From CAZRKC01 sp964600665 (GTDB lineage Bacteria; Bacillota; SLNR01): a DNA stretch of 26,279 bases. The notes under the pieces are model-generated. The model saw nothing but the letters and a program-made list of their open reading frames with translations, did not search any database and was not told the origin of the DNA. Of the stretch, positions 23,894-26,279 are shown in pieces. Where the stretch lies: positions 1-26,279 of the forward strand of contig CAZRKC010000032.1 of the NCBI GenBank assembly GCA_964600665.1. The letters run 5' to 3'. Position 1 is the first letter of the stretch; each line of letters begins with the position of its first letter. A program made the translations under genes and the position numbers.

Positions 23894-25129
23894 ATGTATC
23901 AAGCAGTAAGTATTCTCATGACATTTGTAGTAATTTTGTACCTTTTAAGAAGAAAAATTCCTTTAGGTTATGCATTGTTATCAGGGTCTACTTTTCTTGC
24001 CTTACTTGCTCGAATGCCACCTGGACTATTTATCCGTACAGTTTTCACCGCCCTTTCGACCCCGGCCACCATCACGCTGATATTCACCGTTGTACTTCTT
24101 GGAGTACTCGGTCACATCCTCAAAGAAACAGGTAGTTTGGAGAGAATGGTGTCATCATTACATGGTTTATTTCGCAGTAAGCAAGTCATCATTGGTCTCG
24201 TTCCTGGCTTGATCGGGCTCGTGTCTGTGCCGGGGGCGGCCATTATTTCTGCTCCCATGGTTGATGAAGTCGGGGAAGACTTAGGATACTCTGCATCCCG
24301 CAGAGCAGCCATCAATATGCTGTTTCGTCATGTTTGGTTTCCTGCATATCCCATGGCAGCCAGTCTCATCTCTTTGGCAGCATTAGGTGGAGTTAGCATT
24401 TATCAGCTTATTCGATTCAACTTACCGGCGAGTGTTGTTGCATTGGTGGTTGCTATCTTTGTTTGCTTGCGAACACCCAATCCAGCTTCTGGGATCGTTG
24501 CAAATCCAAGTCTTGTTGAACCAGAACATCCGATGGCAAAAAATATGCTTGCCCTCTTTGTTGGTAGCACCGCTCCGATTTTCATCAGCTTAATTCTTGT
24601 TCTCGGTCTAAAGTGGCCGTATCCAGCAGGTTTGTCTATTGGAATAGCATCTGCATTGGTTATCAACCGGGTCACTTCAGTTAATCGGATATTCCCCCTC
24701 ATCAAAAATGGTTTGGACAGTAAGATTGCCATGGCCATGGTCGGTGTCATGGTCTTTAAAGAGATCGTTGCCCAAAGTGGCTTCGTTATCAGCATAGTCT
24801 CCAGTTTGGTTGCAGACGGTGTCCCCCTTCAAGTTCTCCTGATAATTTTACCGATGTTTGTTGCGTTAGCAACCGGCTCATCAATGGCTGCAGTTGCAAT
24901 CATTCTCCCAATTTTGCTTCCTTTGCTGCCAACTGGACCCTCACTAATTCCATTGCTATCGATGCTATATATCAGCTCAACTTTCGGGTATTTCTTTTCG
25001 CCTCTGCATCTTTGTCTGATTCTCACGAATGAGTATTTTCAAACTGAGTATACTCAGATTTACCGGTATGCGGTATATCCCATGACCGCGATGTTTTTGA
25101 CATCACTCATTATCACTTTTGTTTTATAG
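23894..25129 (+). CDS. DUF401-family polytopic membrane protein
   Basis: A 411-residue, very hydrophobic protein with about ten to eleven predicted membrane helices. The conserved-looking central stretch GLVSVPGAAIISAPMVDEVG, with SASRRAAINMLFRH after it, fits the DUF401 family, which is of permease type but has no known substrate. A second small-residue loop (ATGSSMAAVAIILP) near 325-340 resembles the matching half of a two-fold transporter such as a gluconate or dicarboxylate carrier. AAAAAGGGG precedes the ATG. Flanking peptidase genes suggest peptide or amino-acid movement, but this is context only. Confidence 0.82.
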   Translation: MYQAVSILMTFVVILYLLRRKIPLGYALLSGSTFLALLARMPPGLFIRTVFTALSTPATITLIFTVVLLGVLGHILKETGSLERMVSSLHGLFRSKQVIIGLVPGLIGLVSVPGAAIISAPMVDEVGEDLGYSASRRAAINMLFRHVWFPAYPMAASLISLAALGGVSIYQLIRFNLPASVVALVVAIFVCLRTPNPASGIVANPSLVEPEHPMAKNMLALFVGSTAPIFISLILVLGLKWPYPAGLSIGIASALVINRVTSVNRIFPLIKNGLDSKIAMAMVGVMVFKEIVAQSGFVISIVSSLVADGVPLQVLLIILPMFVALATGSSMAAVAIILPILLPLLPTGPSLIPLLSMLYISSTFGYFFSPLHLCLILTNEYFQTEYTQIYRYAVYPMTAMFLTSLIITFVL

Positions 25130-25154
25130 TTTCTCATTTGAAAGGAGTGTCATT

Positions 25155-26205
25155 ATGACCATACTAACAGACCGACTTGCCATGTTTAAAGAGTTAACCG
25201 AAGTATCTGGTGTTTCAGGCTATGAACATGAAGTACGTCATGTAATCCGTAAGTATGCTGAGCCATATTCATCCATAGAATATGACAATCTCGGCAGTAT
25301 CGTTTGCAAGAAACAAGGCAGTGATAAATCACCCAGAATTATGATCCCAGGGCATATTGATGAAATTGGGTTTATGGTCACAAATATTACAAGCGAAGGT
25401 TTTATTAAATTTATCCCTCTTGGCGGCTGGTGGGACCAAGTTATGCTCGCCCAAAAAGTGAATGTCAAAACACGAAAAGGGGATGTAGTGGGACTCGTGG
25501 GTTCAAAACCGCCACATATATTGACATATGTTTATTGATATTGGTGCCTCCAGCGCTGAAGAAGCAACTCAAGTTTTTGGTGTTCGGCCAGGAGATCCTA
25601 TCGTACCCGTCAGTCCCTTTGAGATCATGTCCAATGAGAAATTACTGATGGCAAAAGCGTGGGATGATCGCGTCGGTTGTGCTCTCTTTATTGACGTGAT
25701 GAAAGCCCTGCAGAAGCAGGATCATCCAAACACGGTTTATGGAGTCGGCACAGTTCAAGAGGAAATTGGTCTCCGTGGTGCGCAAACATCAGCTGCTGTC
25801 GTTCAACCAGATGTTTGCCTCACACTTGAAGTGGCCATTGCGGGCGACATGCCAGAGATGAAAAAAGATGAGCCGCCAACAGAAAAGCTGGGTATGGGAC
25901 CTGTCATATTATTGGCTGATGCAACAATGATTCCCAACATTCATTTACGTGACTTAGTTGTTGAAACAGCAGAAGAAAACAAAATACCATATCAGTTTTC
26001 TGCCATGATGGGCGGAGGGACTGATGGAGGTAAGGTGCATATGTATGCGAAAGGTGTCCCATCGATTGTCATCGGAGTCCCAACTCGTTATATTCATAGT
26101 CACACTGGAATCATCCATTATGATGACTATGTCCACACGCTCAATCTTCTAATTGCTTTAATAGCAAAACTTGATGCTCACACCGTAGCTAGTCTAACAA
26201 AATAA
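25155..26205 (+). pseudogene. M42 glutamyl/deblocking aminopeptidase, broken by an internal deletion
   Basis: Two open frames together make nearly a whole M42 aminopeptidase. The first part (25155-25538, AAAGGAGTG before ATG) carries the GHIDEIGF metal site and reaches GSKPPHILT, then ends in another frame. The second (from 25528, no ribosome binding site) resumes at MFIDIGASS and carries WDDRVGC, QEEIGLRGA, the Asp of IAGDMP and RYIHSHTG. In relatives such as B. subtilis YsdC about 12 residues separate these points; here one base does, so about 35 bases are missing. All catalytic residues survive, which argues for a recent loss, or for an assembly fault. Confidence 0.85.
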
Positions 26206-26224
26206 CTGAATAAACCCTGCCTAG

Positions 26225-26279
26225 TGAACTGCCCCCTGTCAAGTAGACAGGTAAAAAAACAAAAGTAACTTGCTGAGCT
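26225..26279 (+). mobile_element. Probable left end of an IS3-family insertion sequence
   Basis: From 26225 the sequence TGAACTGCCCCCTGTC, with AAGTAGACAGG after it, closely resembles IS3-family terminal repeats (TGAACTGacCCC...GTTgGACA). An A-rich leader follows, as is usual before the first transposase frame. The window ends before any coding sequence. Strand is inferred from this end being the left one. Confidence 0.6.

Noticed and set aside
1..26279. CRISPR array, tRNA or rRNA genes
   Set aside because: No regularly spaced repeat series, cloverleaf with CCA end, or conserved rRNA segment was seen on reading either strand.

Overview
The window looks like the chromosome of an endospore-forming member of the Bacillota, probably class Clostridia or a close relative. 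The grounds are a SpoVS gene, RNase Y and YmdB, strong AGGAGG-type ribosome binding sites, frequent TTG/GTG starts, a Gram-positive-type SOS box before recA and moderate GC. The order cinA - recA - rny - ymdB - spoVS matches Bacillus subtilis, with thpR, recX, a DNA-repair gene block and a gene of unknown function added. All convincing genes are on the plus strand.

Bases 1-4232 are an accessory region of unrecognised genes. Three predicted two-helix membrane proteins (306-791, 1395-2396, 2793-3722) sit among gene remnants, two families of diverged non-coding repeats and a GC-rich, hairpin-dense stretch (about 856-1110). That stretch resembles an IscB-associated omega RNA (HEARO RNA) without a protein gene. 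A short Gly-rich fragment (94-294) directly before the first membrane gene resembles the segment ahead of the toxin domain in polymorphic toxins. My working reading is a decayed toxin/immunity cassette array, which is inference. Bases 4233-6956 encode a 907-residue cytoplasmic PAS-GAF-PAS-PAS-GGDEF-HD-GYP protein for cyclic-di-GMP signalling, with its own upstream region and terminator.

Bases 7199-16397 hold conserved genes: a PHP phosphatase overlapping rimO, then cinA, thpR, and recA behind an SOS box. After a strong hairpin come recX, a Mre11/SbcD-like phosphoesterase and a Rad50/SbcC-like ATPase made as three consecutive polypeptides: a Walker A half ending in a CxxC hook, an 88-residue coiled coil, and a Walker B half. 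This split Mre11-Rad50 block, overlapping recX and downstream of recA, is the most interesting system in the window.

Bases 16548-20377 hold rny (apparently starting at ATA), an unrecognised 174-residue gene, ymdB, an unlisted 48-residue membrane protein behind a near-ideal promoter, and spoVS behind a sigma-H-like promoter. Bases 20479-26205 hold an M19 dipeptidase, an M17 leucyl aminopeptidase, a TrpH/YciV-like PHP protein, a DUF401 membrane protein and an M42 aminopeptidase broken by a deletion of about 35 bases, a set suggesting peptide turnover. The window ends in what looks like the left end of an IS3-family insertion sequence.
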